Shown here piece by piece: positions 15,615 to 24,655 of a stretch of DNA of 64,000 bases. The DNA is taken from NCBI RefSeq assembly GCF_029309905.1, contig NZ_JARBJP010000003.1:186001-250000 (forward strand). Direction: 5' to 3'. The first letter of the stretch is position 1, and every line of letters starts with the position of its first letter. The notes beneath the pieces are model-generated. The model was not told the DNA's origin. It ran no database searches and saw only the letters and a program-made list of their open reading frames with translations. The position numbers and the translations under genes were made by a program. The DNA comes from Brytella acorum (GTDB lineage: Bacteria > Pseudomonadota > Alphaproteobacteria > Acetobacterales > Acetobacteraceae).

Positions 15615-15655
15615 TTTTATGGTTTCAGGGACTACAGTCCCTTCAGGCCATAAAA
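15615..15655. repeat. 41-nt imperfect palindrome between ssb and the DUF4097 gene
   Basis: Outer arms TTTTATGG and CCATAAAA and inner arms AGGGACT/AGTCCCT around AC are exact, with a short unpaired bulge between. It directly abuts the ssb terminator. It may be a second terminator hairpin or a regulatory site for the gene starting at 15489. Confidence 0.5.
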
Positions 15656-15677
15656 AAGGCCGCCTCCCGGCGACCTT
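15652..15677 (-). terminator. Rho-independent terminator of ssb
   Basis: Read on the minus strand, a GC-rich stem (AAGG.CGCC / GGCG.CCTT with TCCC loop) is followed by six T. It lies 33 nt beyond the ssb stop. Confidence 0.85.
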
Positions 15678-15709
15678 CTGAAAGACTTGCTCCTCTCTGA
15701 GCGGGCGGC

Positions 15710-16225
15710 TCAGAACGGAATTTCATCATCGAGATCGCCGCCCGGCGCGTCCCAGCCACCACCACCCCCACGCGAGGGCGTCGGCGCTGATGATCCACCC
15801 CGTGTCGGAGCGCCAATCTGCTGGCGAGACGGCGCGCTTTCGTAACCACCGCCCCCTTCGGACTCGCCACCGCGTCCGCTATCGATCAACACCAGTTCTC
15901 CACGGAAGCGATCCAGGACGATTTCCGTCGTGTAGCGCTCCTGACCCGACTGATCCGTCCATTTCCGCGTCTGTAACTGACCTTCGAGATAGACTTTCCG
16001 ACCCTTGCGCAAAAAGCGCTCGGCGACATCCGCCAGACGGTCGTTGAAAATCACCACACGATGCCATTCCGTGCGCTCGCGTTTTTCGCCGGACTGTTTG
16101 TCGTTCCAACTCTCACTGGTCGCAATCGTCAGATTGACGATCTTCGCGCCGCTCTGGGCATTCCGCACTTCCGGATCCTTGCCGAGATTACCGACGAGAA
16201 TCACCTTGTTCACACTTCCTGCCAT
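15710..16225 (-). CDS. ssb: Single-stranded DNA-binding protein SSB
   Basis: SSB coats single-stranded DNA in replication, recombination and repair. The 171-residue protein has the OB fold at the N terminus ([20 protein letters not shown], then WHRVVIF and [11 protein letters not shown]), a Gly-rich linker, and the conserved acidic tip DLDDEIPF that binds partner proteins. The ATG at 16225 starts exactly at the family N terminus; an extension to 16276 would add non-homologous residues. A terminator follows at 15652. Confidence 0.97.
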   Translation of the reverse strand: MAGSVNKVILVGNLGKDPEVRNAQSGAKIVNLTIATSESWNDKQSGEKRERTEWHRVVIFNDRLADVAERFLRKGRKVYLEGQLQTRKWTDQSGQERYTTEIVLDRFRGELVLIDSGRGGESEGGGGYESAPSRQQIGAPTRGGSSAPTPSRGGGGGWDAPGGDLDDEIPF

Positions 16226-16588
16226 CTGATTTGTGCTCTTCCATCCACTTGGTCCGGGCAGGCTGATAGCACCCACCGAATATGGGCGACGAGACTAAAG
16301 CATGCAGGCGATATGCGACAGCGGCATCTACAGGGATTGGCTCAGGAAGCATGCAAATCGCGCGGCCTCATGCAAAACCATTCTGGCGATCGATGATACC
16401 ATTCACTCAAATAACTGTTTTTCCTACGCTTTTCACGAACGCGAAAGCCGAGAGGGACAAAGGTCAAAAAAAAACGCATCGCCCTGTTGCCTTCAACCGC
16501 GAGCGCTGGTAGTTCCCCTCTCACCGAAGCGGTGGGGTCTGGAACGGCCTTGAAAACTTCGGTCGCAACGCTGCGTCAGGCAGTCGAA
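16226..16588. other. Intergenic region between ssb and tRNA-Asp
   Basis: This 363-bp stretch holds the ssb promoter (minus) and the tRNA promoter (plus). I see no gene I can support: the open frames here have no family resemblance and no ribosome binding site. A poly-A run occurs near 16467-16477. Confidence 0.5.
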
Positions 16589-16665
<77 letters not shown>

Positions 16666-16951
16666 TTTTCTCCTGAAAATCAGCCATGCTTTCAGTAGCC
16701 GTCATGCGCGGCGACGCTCGCCGGACGATCTGCGGATCGCACCGGCTTTTTCTGATTCCTGTCCGTCCGCGCGCCGATACACGAATTACCCACGGATTTC
16801 CGCATCATCCGGGTCGATCCCGCGCGATCCCAATGACATGAGAATGCAAATCAGTTCAGTTATCATATTGATCTTTAATGCATTTTTCTGTTTACAGGCC
16901 CTTCTTGAGGGGTATAGCTCTGCTCCTGACAGATTTTTCAGAAAAGCGAGA
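16666..16951. promoter_or_regulatory. Upstream region of bacterioferritin
   Basis: This 286-bp gap is AT-richer towards bfr. TGAGAATGCAAATCA (16839-16853) resembles a 7-1-7 Fur box in its left half (6 of 7) but poorly in its right half, so iron control is only a suggestion. No other gene is visible. Confidence 0.25.
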
Positions 16952-17446
16952 ATGAACATGCCCATCAAAGACCCGAAGGTCATCGAGTACCTGAACACAC
17001 AGCTGACGAACGAACTTACGGCGATCAATCAGTATTTTCTTCACGCACGCACGCTGCGCCACTGGGGCGTCACGCTGCTCGGCAAGAAAGAATACGCCGA
17101 ATCGATCGAGGAAATGCATCACGCCGACTGGCTGATCGAGCGCATTCTCTATCTCGGCGGCCTGCCCAACGTGCAGCGCCTGAACACGGTCCTGATCGGC
17201 CAGAACGTCAAAGAGATCCTGGAATGCGATCTCAAGCTGGAAGAAAAGGCGATCGGCGATCTGCGCGAAGGAATCGCCTATTGCGAGACGGTGCGTGACT
17301 TCGTCACCCGCGACCTGTTCGTGAAAATCCTTGAGAACGAGGAAGAGCACGAAGACTTCCTCGATCGTCAGTTCGACCTCATCAAGCAGATTGGCATCGA
17401 GCGTTACATCCAGCTCAATTCGGCTCCCGCACCCGATCAGGATTGA
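16952..17446 (+). CDS. bfr: Bacterioferritin
   Basis: Bacterioferritin forms a 24-subunit shell that oxidises and stores iron, with haem between subunits. The 164-residue protein has the ferroxidase ligands in NELTAINQYFLHAR, SIEEMHHADWLIERIL and ILENEEEHEDFLDRQ, the expected length, and a Met in the MHHADWLIERI context (the haem-ligand Met52 region). The ATG at 16952 is chosen for the purine-rich GCGAG upstream; ATG 16958 is an equal alternative. No bfd ferredoxin gene is adjacent. A hairpin follows at 17456. Confidence 0.95.
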   Translation: MNMPIKDPKVIEYLNTQLTNELTAINQYFLHARTLRHWGVTLLGKKEYAESIEEMHHADWLIERILYLGGLPNVQRLNTVLIGQNVKEILECDLKLEEKAIGDLREGIAYCETVRDFVTRDLFVKILENEEEHEDFLDRQFDLIKQIGIERYIQLNSAPAPDQD

Positions 17447-17455
17447 TTGCCCACG

Positions 17456-17482
17456 GGTGGAGACACGAGATTTGTCTCCACC
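17456..17482. terminator. Hairpin after bfr
   Basis: Exact 10-bp arms GGTGGAGACA and TGTCTCCACC enclose a 7-nt loop, 10 nt past the bfr stop. It lacks a T run, so it may need Rho or act as an mRNA-stabilising stem. Confidence 0.55.
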
Positions 17483-17595
17483 GTCCCTCGCCTGACTGAC
17501 ACAAAAACGCTACGTTTGGCCTTCTGGCTTGCGCCAAGAACCAGCGATGGCAATGAGGGATGTGGAATTTTTTTCGATCTGAACCGGTGAACCGC

Positions 17596-20085
17596 ATGCG
17601 CGTGGCTCACCGTCTGGGAAAGCATTCGCTTCTCCTTCCCGGCGTTCTTCTCGCCATCCTGTTCTTCGGTATCCCCGCTCTGGCTGCGGAAACCGGTACG
17701 GCGGCTCCCGCCGCACCCGCGATCTCCACCGACACGCCACTTTCGCGGCAGGAAGCACAGCAGCTTCTCCAAATTCTTGACGACCCTCAGCGGCGCGAGG
17801 CCTTTGCCCACACGCTTTCATTGATGGCGCGCGGACTACCGGTCGAAGGAAAGACCGCGACACCCCCCGCTTCGAAGACAGGCGCCACATCCGCAGCCAC
17901 GGCCCAACCGTTGTCGCCCACACAAGCCGACCAGGATATCGGCACGGGTCTGGTCAGTCTGCGGCATCAGATGCGCGGCAATCTTCGCAACTTCGCCGGC
18001 CTCTTTAGCGATCTCGCGCAAATCGGCCCCTGGGCGCGACACGAACTTTCGAATCCAACATCACGTCAGGCGCTTTTCGAGGCCTTTACAGGCGCGATCG
18101 GCACGGTGCTGGTCGGGCTGATCATCGAGCGCCTGCTGTTCATGGCGTTACGCAAGCCGCTTGAGCATCTGCGCGATCGGGCATCCCTCGACGAGAGCGG
18201 CCCCCAGCACGAAACAGAGAACAAAAACGTTGCAAGCGATGCCGCCTCGACGGACGACCCGCAACATAAACGGGTTGACGATCAGCGCCGTCAGGTTGCC
18301 GTGCTCCGTTTCCTCGCCCGCATCCCCTTCGTTATCGGGCACTTCGCACTGAAAGCCATTCCCGTTCTCGGCTTTCTGGGAATCGCGTATCTCGCCACGC
18401 TTCTGATGCCCTGGAGCGCCAAAGCAAATTCCGTGACGTTGACGCTCGCCTGCTCTTACGCAATCGCACGCGGACTCTATCTCGTGGTGGAGACGGCGCT
18501 GGCGCCGCGATCCCCCTCGATCCGTCTTTTGCCCGTTTCGAACCTGACGGCGCATACCATCGTGCGATGGTGGAACATCCTCGTTGCCGCGCCCGCAGTC
18601 ATCGTCTGTCTGTCCATGCTGGGCCAGGAATTCGACATGCCCGAAAACGGTACGGCGGCCATGATCCGCGGTGTGGTGCTCGTGGAGCACATTCTGATCG
18701 CCGCTTTCATCTGGCGCATCAGGCATATCGCGGCACGCGCCCTTCAGCCGGGCACCAGTACGGACGGAAAACCGTTCTGGGTTTTCGTCGGCGCAGTCGG
18801 GCGGCTCTGGTGGATTCCAGCGATGTTTCTCGATCTTTCGCTCTGGATCGTGTGGGCCGCCCACCTGCGTGGCGGATATATGTGGATTGTCAGCACGACC
18901 GGCATAACCGTCGGCATCCTGATCGCGTCCCGTGTCGTCGCCATCCTCGCCTATGGCTTGCAGGACCGACTCTTTCGCATCAGTCCGCAGATGGCTGAAC
19001 GTATCCCCGACCTTCAGGTTAGGGCGGATCGCTACTATCCGATTGTGAGAGCCATCCTCACGGGCAGTCTCGTCTTTCTGACGCTCCTCGCCCTGACACA
19101 GGCCTGGGGCCTGCCGACCGTCAGCTTCTTCCTTCATAATGGCCTTGGCTCGCGCCTGCTGGGCGCTGTCCTCACGATGATCGCGGCGGCAACGATCGCA
19201 GTCCTCATCTGGGAGAGTGTGAACACGTTGCTGAACAGGCAGATCAGCCATTTTCAGCTCGTCGATCAGGCTTCACGCGCCACCCGTCTGCGCACGGTTC
19301 TGCCGATCATCCGCACCGTGCTCCTTGCTCTCATCGTCACGATCGTGACCGTTACGACCCTGTCGCAGATCGGCATCAACGTGACACCTCTTCTGACCGG
19401 CGCGGGCATTATGGGCGCTGCCATCGCCTTTGGCTCGCAAAGCCTCGTAAAAGACTTCATCACCGGCTTCTTCATGCTGGTGGAAGACGCGATTCAGGTG
19501 GGCGACTGGGTCACGACAGGAGGCGTGTCCGGCACCGTCGAAAACCTGTCCATTCGTACGGTCAAGGTCCGCGACTTCAACGGCGACCTGCACATTATCC
19601 CGTTCTCGTCGGTGTCATCGATTGCCAACACCGCACGCGGCTACAACCAGCTTGTCATCAGGCAGCAGGTGGACCTCTCGGAAGATCCCTCGCGCGTCAA
19701 CGCGATCATGTCAAAAGCCATCGCCGACATGCGCCGGGACGACCTGTTCGGGCCCATGATCCTGTCGGACTACACAAACCTCGGTGTCGACTGCAGTGAT
19801 TCCAACGGATCAACGATCATCGGCGTGATCCGGACCGCACCCATGATGAAATGGAAAGTGCAGCGCGAATTCTATCGACGCATCGCCAATCCGTTCGCTC
19901 AGGCCGGAATCAAGTTCTACACGCCCACGGCCTATACGACGACGCCCCCGGATGGCCCCTTTCACATCGTGGCGGACGGGAAAACGGACGTGCCGTTACC
20001 AGAGCCGTCTTCATCGGAGCGTATGGAACCGCCCCTGGCGGACGAAGCCACGCTTAAGGCTCCGACCGCCAGAAACGGCACCTGA
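17596..20085 (+). CDS. Large MscS-family mechanosensitive ion channel
   Basis: Mechanosensitive channels open under membrane tension to release solutes at hypo-osmotic shock. The 829-residue protein has a signal peptide (LLLPGVLLAILFFGIPALA), an extended periplasmic/transmembrane part (helices around 180, 250, 290, 340, 380, 420 and 490), then the MscS core. In the core, TM3 is the glycine/alanine-rich GAGIMGAAIAFGSQSLVKDF, followed by FMLVEDAIQVGDWV and the cytoplasmic beta domain. This resembles the large YbiO/YjeP-type channels rather than short MscS. The ATG at 17596 starts the signal peptide; an in-frame start at 17560 adds 12 residues. It is monocistronic. Confidence 0.88.
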   Translation: MRVAHRLGKHSLLLPGVLLAILFFGIPALAAETGTAAPAAPAISTDTPLSRQEAQQLLQILDDPQRREAFAHTLSLMARGLPVEGKTATPPASKTGATSAATAQPLSPTQADQDIGTGLVSLRHQMRGNLRNFAGLFSDLAQIGPWARHELSNPTSRQALFEAFTGAIGTVLVGLIIERLLFMALRKPLEHLRDRASLDESGPQHETENKNVASDAASTDDPQHKRVDDQRRQVAVLRFLARIPFVIGHFALKAIPVLGFLGIAYLATLLMPWSAKANSVTLTLACSYAIARGLYLVVETALAPRSPSIRLLPVSNLTAHTIVRWWNILVAAPAVIVCLSMLGQEFDMPENGTAAMIRGVVLVEHILIAAFIWRIRHIAARALQPGTSTDGKPFWVFVGAVGRLWWIPAMFLDLSLWIVWAAHLRGGYMWIVSTTGITVGILIASRVVAILAYGLQDRLFRISPQMAERIPDLQVRADRYYPIVRAILTGSLVFLTLLALTQAWGLPTVSFFLHNGLGSRLLGAVLTMIAAATIAVLIWESVNTLLNRQISHFQLVDQASRATRLRTVLPIIRTVLLALIVTIVTVTTLSQIGINVTPLLTGAGIMGAAIAFGSQSLVKDFITGFFMLVEDAIQVGDWVTTGGVSGTVENLSIRTVKVRDFNGDLHIIPFSSVSSIANTARGYNQLVIRQQVDLSEDPSRVNAIMSKAIADMRRDDLFGPMILSDYTNLGVDCSDSNGSTIIGVIRTAPMMKWKVQREFYRRIANPFAQAGIKFYTPTAYTTTPPDGPFHIVADGKTDVPLPEPSSSERMEPPLADEATLKAPTARNGT

Positions 20086-20160
20086 AACGAACCGATCGTC
20101 CTGAAGGGCTGTTTTCAGTCCTGCGGACCAGAGGAACTGGCCGTCATCGTCACAGGGCCA

Positions 20161-20877
20161 TCAAGGAGACAGTTTCAGATCCGCCTTGAGCTCACGCGCA
20201 CTGGCTTCGACCTCGAAGCCGTCATGACCCGGTTGAAAGAGCGTGGCGGAGGCCAGATTGCCTGTAACCACAGGATCCAGACCGGCTGCCCGTACAAGCT
20301 CCGCGACGACCGCCACCGCAGCCGGATCGTCACCCGCGATCGGAACAGCCAGCAGCGGTGGCGCCCGATGGGCCTGGGTCCGAATGCTGCTCATATTGAT
20401 GGAATTCAGACCACGGACGACGCGCGCGTGCGGAAAATAACTCTGCGTCATAATTCCGGCGCCGTTTTTCTGCGCTGCGACGGCGGTGTCTCCGTCGCGC
20501 CAGACATACGGGTTCGTCGCGTCCAGAACAATCTTGCCCTTCAGAACGGGGTCCAGTTTCCGACCAAGACCTGGGAGCGCTCCGTAGGGCACCGCAAGCA
20601 GAATCACATCCCCGAAGAGAGCGGCCTGTTCCGGCGTTCCGGCGAGAGCGTCCACACCGATCTCACGGGCAACGTTCTGCGCCTCCTCCAGTGTCCATGC
20701 CGAAAACATCACTTTGAATCCCGCCTTGATCCAAAGCTGCCCCAACGTTCGCCCGACCTCCCCCGCTCCGATCGTTGCCAGTCTGTGCGGCGGCGAAGCC
20801 CTTCCACGCCCCGCATAAGCGCACGAGACCAGACTGCCAGCGCCGACCATCAGGCCGCGTCGCGTCAATTGAATCAT
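20161..20877 (-). CDS. NADP-binding oxidoreductase (F420-dependent NADP reductase-like) with Tat-like signal
   Basis: The 238-residue protein has a twin-arginine-type start ([13 protein letters not shown]), then a Rossmann fold with [29 protein letters not shown] and [12 protein letters not shown]. These are features of the NpdG/F420-dependent NADP reductase and NADP-oxidoreductase-coenzyme family. The chosen ATG at 20877 overlaps the cupin stop (ATGA); an in-frame ATG at 20889 has no better site. An NADP-binding fold with an export signal is unusual. The cofactor and substrate are unknown. Confidence 0.7.
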   Translation of the reverse strand: MIQLTRRGLMVGAGSLVSCAYAGRGRASPPHRLATIGAGEVGRTLGQLWIKAGFKVMFSAWTLEEAQNVAREIGVDALAGTPEQAALFGDVILLAVPYGALPGLGRKLDPVLKGKIVLDATNPYVWRDGDTAVAAQKNGAGIMTQSYFPHARVVRGLNSINMSSIRTQAHRAPPLLAVPIAGDDPAAVAVVAELVRAAGLDPVVTGNLASATLFQPGHDGFEVEASARELKADLKLSP

Positions 20878-21467
20878 AAGATATGCCATTCTTTCGTAAC
20901 GGGTCCGCGAAGCCCCAGAACCGGATCTGTCGCAGGGAAAGGAAGCTTCAGCAATCGCGAGCGCTGCCCGGCGTCAGGGGCCTGGCGAACAATATCGAAT
21001 GCCTGTCCTGGCGGATAAGCACCCACCACCTCGAACGCCGCATCCGCACCTAAATTCATATGGCCCGTTCCGGCAGGGAGCAGGACAATATCCCCGGCCT
21101 TCACATCCACCGTCCGGCCGCCCGGCCCTCCCAGCATCAGACGCGCCGAACCGGCGGCGAATCCCAGAACCTCATGGCCGCGCGTATGATAATGATGAAA
21201 GGGATAGACGCCGTTACGCCACTGTGGAGGCCAGCCGTTTCGGACAAAGAGCTCTTCGAACCCTGAGGCCGGATCGTCGCCGCCGACGGCCAGGGCGTTT
21301 CGGTAAAGGATGACGGGCAGCCGGGCATTGTTCGGAACCCAGTCATTCTCTCTGAGTAGAAAACTTTCAATGTGGGCGGTCATGGATCCAGCACGTGCGC
21401 GCACTGCGCGTCCGCCGAATGCGAGGCCGAGGCCTGCAAGAAGCGAGTTGAAGAGGCGACGCTCCAT
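20874..21467 (-). CDS. Cupin-domain protein with twin-arginine-type signal
   Basis: The 197-residue protein starts [19 protein letters not shown], resembling a Tat signal. It then has a cupin barrel with the metal-ligand motif [16 protein letters not shown], and a second motif around [18 protein letters not shown]. The His-X-His and later His residues suggest a bound metal. The gene is coupled by a 4-nt overlap to the NADP-binding protein downstream, so the two probably act in one pathway. Function is not assignable; sugar-acid or small-molecule chemistry in the periplasm is a guess. Confidence 0.7.
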   Translation of the reverse strand: MERRLFNSLLAGLGLAFGGRAVRARAGSMTAHIESFLLRENDWVPNNARLPVILYRNALAVGGDDPASGFEELFVRNGWPPQWRNGVYPFHHYHTRGHEVLGFAAGSARLMLGGPGGRTVDVKAGDIVLLPAGTGHMNLGADAAFEVVGAYPPGQAFDIVRQAPDAGQRSRLLKLPFPATDPVLGLRGPVTKEWHIL

Positions 21468-21520
21468 TGGACCTGATCCCGGCAGTGACTCATCTTTCCG
21501 TCAGTCTAACGCATTCGCGA

Positions 21521-21589
21521 TTTATTCGGGACATCGCTCACGCTCCTGTGAAGACAACCGCGCCATGCTTCAACCGGCTCCCGAATAAA
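21521..21589. repeat. Widely spaced 11-bp inverted repeat
   Basis: TTTATTCGGGA (21521-21531) and its exact complement TCCCGAATAAA (21579-21589) are 47 nt apart in the gap between the S53 gene terminator and the cupin promoter. It may be chance, a folded leader, or a relic of an inserted element. Confidence 0.4.
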
Positions 21590-21592
21590 AGA

Positions 21593-21622
21593 AAGCGCTG
21601 TCCGTCGAGACGGACAGCGCTT
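21593..21622 (-). terminator. Terminator of the S53 peptidase gene
   Basis: A 14-bp perfect stem (AAGCGCTGTCCGTC and complement) with a tight loop, followed on the minus strand by TTTCTTTTATT, lies 25 nt after the peptidase stop. Confidence 0.88.
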
Positions 21623-21646
21623 CAAGGTCGGCAACAGAATGGAAGA

Positions 21647-23578
21647 TCAAGGGTTCGTTGCGGTCTGCGGGGTGCCTGCGACGACGGCATTGGACGCACC
21701 GACCAGACGATAGACGACGGGCGTTCCAACGCCGACTGTATAATTATAGTATTTCCCGCGGGTATTGACGGGCTGGTTGTTGGTTACGACGCCATTATAG
21801 CCCGGAATGCTACGATGGTAGAAGGTCGTGGTCTTGGCGGGATTGTTCGAACCCGTCGCAGCCTGCGTCGCGCCAAGCGTGTAGAGATAGGTGTTCAGAT
21901 TGCCCATGCGTCCCGAGGTTTCCACGAGCAGCGCCACGACGCCTGCGAATTCCGGAGAAGCGACGCTGGTGCCGATCAAACCTTCGAAGCTGCCATTGAC
22001 GGCGACGGCCACGGCGGAACGATCCTGGTTGCCATTCCCGTTAAGAGCGCTATTGCCGCCGGTGCAGGGGTAAGAGGCGCCGCCGGGACAACCGCCGACC
22101 TGCATGCCGATGTCAGGCACCGCGCGATACTGCGTCGAGCCGGTATTGATACCGCCGAGGTTCTGGAAATCAGGTTTCGCGAAAATGGCTGAAACCCCTC
22201 CGCCCGCGCCCCAGCGGGCATTGGAAACGGTCGCCCCCACGCTATATGGATCTTCCGGCAGCAGCGGATCGCTGTAGGCGTTCTCGCGAACATACGTGGA
22301 ATCCAGACTGCCCGAGACCGCGCTGGTGACGACATTCGTACCGCCGACGGCCGTCACATCGGGATCGTTGGCCGGGGTCGAGACGCTCGGGACGTCCGTA
22401 CCATTCTGCCCCTCCAGAATGTAGTTGGTGTCCGGGCACTGGAGGCCGGACTCGTCGCCCGATGACGCAAGGAAAGTAATGCCCTGCGCGTTACCCTGAA
22501 CGAACAGTTCGTGCTCGACCTGCAATTCGCTCGTGTAATCGGTGCCTCCGTTATAGGCCGCCGTGTAGAAAAGCTCGCAATTTCCGAACGAGGACGAGAC
22601 CACATCCGCCTCGTTGTCCTCGATGACCTGCTGGTAGGCCGCGATGATATTGCTGTTGGAGAGGGAGGGCATCGAATACAGGATCACATGCGATCCAGGT
22701 GCGCCGGTAATCGCCTCCTGCACATCCAGCGAGGCCTCGCCCAACGCATTTCCGCTCAACGTCCCCCCACCGTTGATGGCCACGCGCTTATACAGCCTCG
22801 GATTTGCCGCCTGGCCGGAATTCTTCATGAAGTGCTCGTGATTGAACACGGCATCCACGTCGCTGTCATAGATGTCCGAAGCCATGACGATACCGACGGT
22901 CGCGCCCGTCCCATCAAGGCGGACCGACTTGCCACCCTTCGTGATCATCGTCTGATAGGAGGGATACTGATAGGCCTGTTTCAGGTCCCCGTACCAGTAG
23001 GGCCCACTGCCGCCATAGCGGTTCTTGGGATCGAGGATTTCCGCCGAAGTCACGCCAGTCTTGCGCGAGAAGATCTGCGCTTCATGCGGATCCTTGGCAA
23101 GACCGATCAGGATCGCGCCGGCCTTGCGCAGTTCCGGCGGCATCACCGGCACGGTCGTGGCGTAGGTATGAAGAGTGCCGCTGCGGCTGCGCCCTGTCGC
23201 CAGGGGAGCCTGGAGCGTCGCCCCGAGCCGGGACGCCGTGCCGGATACCGTCAGCATCCGACCGCGCGCCGTGACTGACAAGCCACGCGCCTGGAGAGCC
23301 GCGGTGACCGTTCCGATCGTCGCCGGATCCGCGCCGTACTGGGCATCCACCTGCTGAGGCGTCAGCCAGTGGTGATAAAGCGACGAATTCGGGTCCTGCT
23401 GTCTGGCAACCAGCGCCTCAAGTCCGGCCTTGTCGCGCAAGGGTAGCACAACGTTGAACGAAGCCGACGCGCTGGCCGCCAAAGGCGCCACCATCGTCAG
23501 CGGGACGGCGGACGCCGCCGGGATGGACGCGAGCCCTCCCAGAATCGTGCACCCCATAACAGCGAGACGTCTCATCAT
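21647..23578 (-). CDS. Secreted S53-family (sedolisin/pro-kumamolisin) serine-carboxyl peptidase
   Basis: S53 peptidases are acid-active endopeptidases with a Glu-Asp-Ser triad, made with a long activation propeptide. The 643-residue protein has a signal peptide (MMRRLAVMGCTILGGLASIPAASA), a pro-domain containing HHWLTPQQVDAQYG and LGATLQAPL, and the catalytic domain. In it Glu281 and Asp285 (GEASLDVQ), Asp375 (SSGDES) and Ser538 (IGTSVASPEFAG) fit the triad and oxyanion Asp. The ATG at 23578 has AAGGA 5 nt upstream; ATG 23575 is next to it. The type II secretion genes at 29-34.7 kb could export it (inference). Acid activity suits an acetic acid bacterium. Confidence 0.92.
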   Translation of the reverse strand: MMRRLAVMGCTILGGLASIPAASAVPLTMVAPLAASASASFNVVLPLRDKAGLEALVARQQDPNSSLYHHWLTPQQVDAQYGADPATIGTVTAALQARGLSVTARGRMLTVSGTASRLGATLQAPLATGRSRSGTLHTYATTVPVMPPELRKAGAILIGLAKDPHEAQIFSRKTGVTSAEILDPKNRYGGSGPYWYGDLKQAYQYPSYQTMITKGGKSVRLDGTGATVGIVMASDIYDSDVDAVFNHEHFMKNSGQAANPRLYKRVAINGGGTLSGNALGEASLDVQEAITGAPGSHVILYSMPSLSNSNIIAAYQQVIEDNEADVVSSSFGNCELFYTAAYNGGTDYTSELQVEHELFVQGNAQGITFLASSGDESGLQCPDTNYILEGQNGTDVPSVSTPANDPDVTAVGGTNVVTSAVSGSLDSTYVRENAYSDPLLPEDPYSVGATVSNARWGAGGGVSAIFAKPDFQNLGGINTGSTQYRAVPDIGMQVGGCPGGASYPCTGGNSALNGNGNQDRSAVAVAVNGSFEGLIGTSVASPEFAGVVALLVETSGRMGNLNTYLYTLGATQAATGSNNPAKTTTFYHRSIPGYNGVVTNNQPVNTRGKYYNYTVGVGTPVVYRLVGASNAVVAGTPQTATNP

Positions 23579-23728
23579 GTTCTTCCTTGAAATTCCGTAT
23601 AAGCCGCACATTTTTTGACATCCGACGACGCACCCGAACATCGGAGATTCATGCAGAAGAAAAACGTTCCTATATCATATCGGTTTTGACCACACCTCCA
23701 GCAAACAAGCCGGATGTCGCTCCCTTCT

Positions 23729-24655
23729 TCAGGGCGTCCATCCAAAACGGGGAAACATCCATCCCAGGCGCTCAAGAATGATCGCGTTCATGGCCTCGGG
23801 GATCGTCGCACGCCAATCACCGACCATACCTTTGCGCAGGAAGGCCTGTTTCGCCTCCATGCCGCGCGCGCGCCCCCCGGAGAGACGGGAAAATGCGCTC
23901 CGCTCGATGCATCCCGCTACAATCTCCGTCGTCGACGGCAGAGCGAGAAAACCAAAGACGTCCGCAAGCACATCAACCGTATTGGCATGCAGCCCCTCAT
24001 AGGTGATCGACAGGCACGACGACGGGTCCTGTTCCTGAAGCGAGAACAGCGTGCGCGCGCCCTTATCCATCGGCTCGAGCGAATGGCGGATGAAGCCTTC
24101 CATCCGTGCGGAGAGATCTTCGTCCGGCTGATGGCGCTGCACGAACATGTGCCACGAAGATGCCAGTACATCGCGCGGATCACGCGAAATCACGATCAGC
24201 TTCGCATTCGGAAACTGGCGTTTCAGGCGCGGAAACAAAAAAATGTTTTCCGGCGTTTTTTCTCCGATGGCGCGACAGGACGCGCCGCCATCGGGCCGCG
24301 TCGAAAGCTGGCGCTGCAACGCCATCAGAATGCCCGTCGCCAGCATCGCATCCACATCATCTTCCGTTGGCAGGGGATAACCGCCGGTATGGGCGAAAAG
24401 ATTGACGTTCTTCTCTTTAAGAGCCTCAACCCGTTTCTGTGACATGGCGGTCAGCGGATGCAGAATCTGCTGCCAGAACAGTCCCTCCCCCATGCAGGAA
24501 GCTTCAGGATGCCCGTCGATCAGGTGCTGGATCCACGTTGTCCCCGAGCGCGGCGCGCCGCCGACGAAAAAAAGCTGACGACGCGCCAGATCTCCCAGTG
24601 CCGCAAGGCGATCGGCCGCCGACAGAGCCGACGCTGTGTCCTGATGGACGGTCAT
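23729..24655 (-). CDS. Sulfotransferase
   Basis: Transfers sulfate from PAPS to a hydroxyl or amine of a glycan, lipid or protein. The 308-residue protein has the PAPS 5'-phosphosulfate loop APRSGTTW (34-41) and the 3'-phosphate motif SRDPRDVLASSWHMF. These are the two marks of the sulfotransferase family; the C-terminal half has the family loop LSGGRARGMEAKQAFLRKGMVGDW in part. The ATG at 24655 overlaps the stop of the upstream 1349-residue gene by 4 nt, so expression is coupled. The partner's glycosyltransferase domain suggests a sulfated surface glycan or glycoprotein. Confidence 0.9.
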   Translation of the reverse strand: MTVHQDTASALSAADRLAALGDLARRQLFFVGGAPRSGTTWIQHLIDGHPEASCMGEGLFWQQILHPLTAMSQKRVEALKEKNVNLFAHTGGYPLPTEDDVDAMLATGILMALQRQLSTRPDGGASCRAIGEKTPENIFLFPRLKRQFPNAKLIVISRDPRDVLASSWHMFVQRHQPDEDLSARMEGFIRHSLEPMDKGARTLFSLQEQDPSSCLSITYEGLHANTVDVLADVFGFLALPSTTEIVAGCIERSAFSRLSGGRARGMEAKQAFLRKGMVGDWRATIPEAMNAIILERLGWMFPRFGWTP

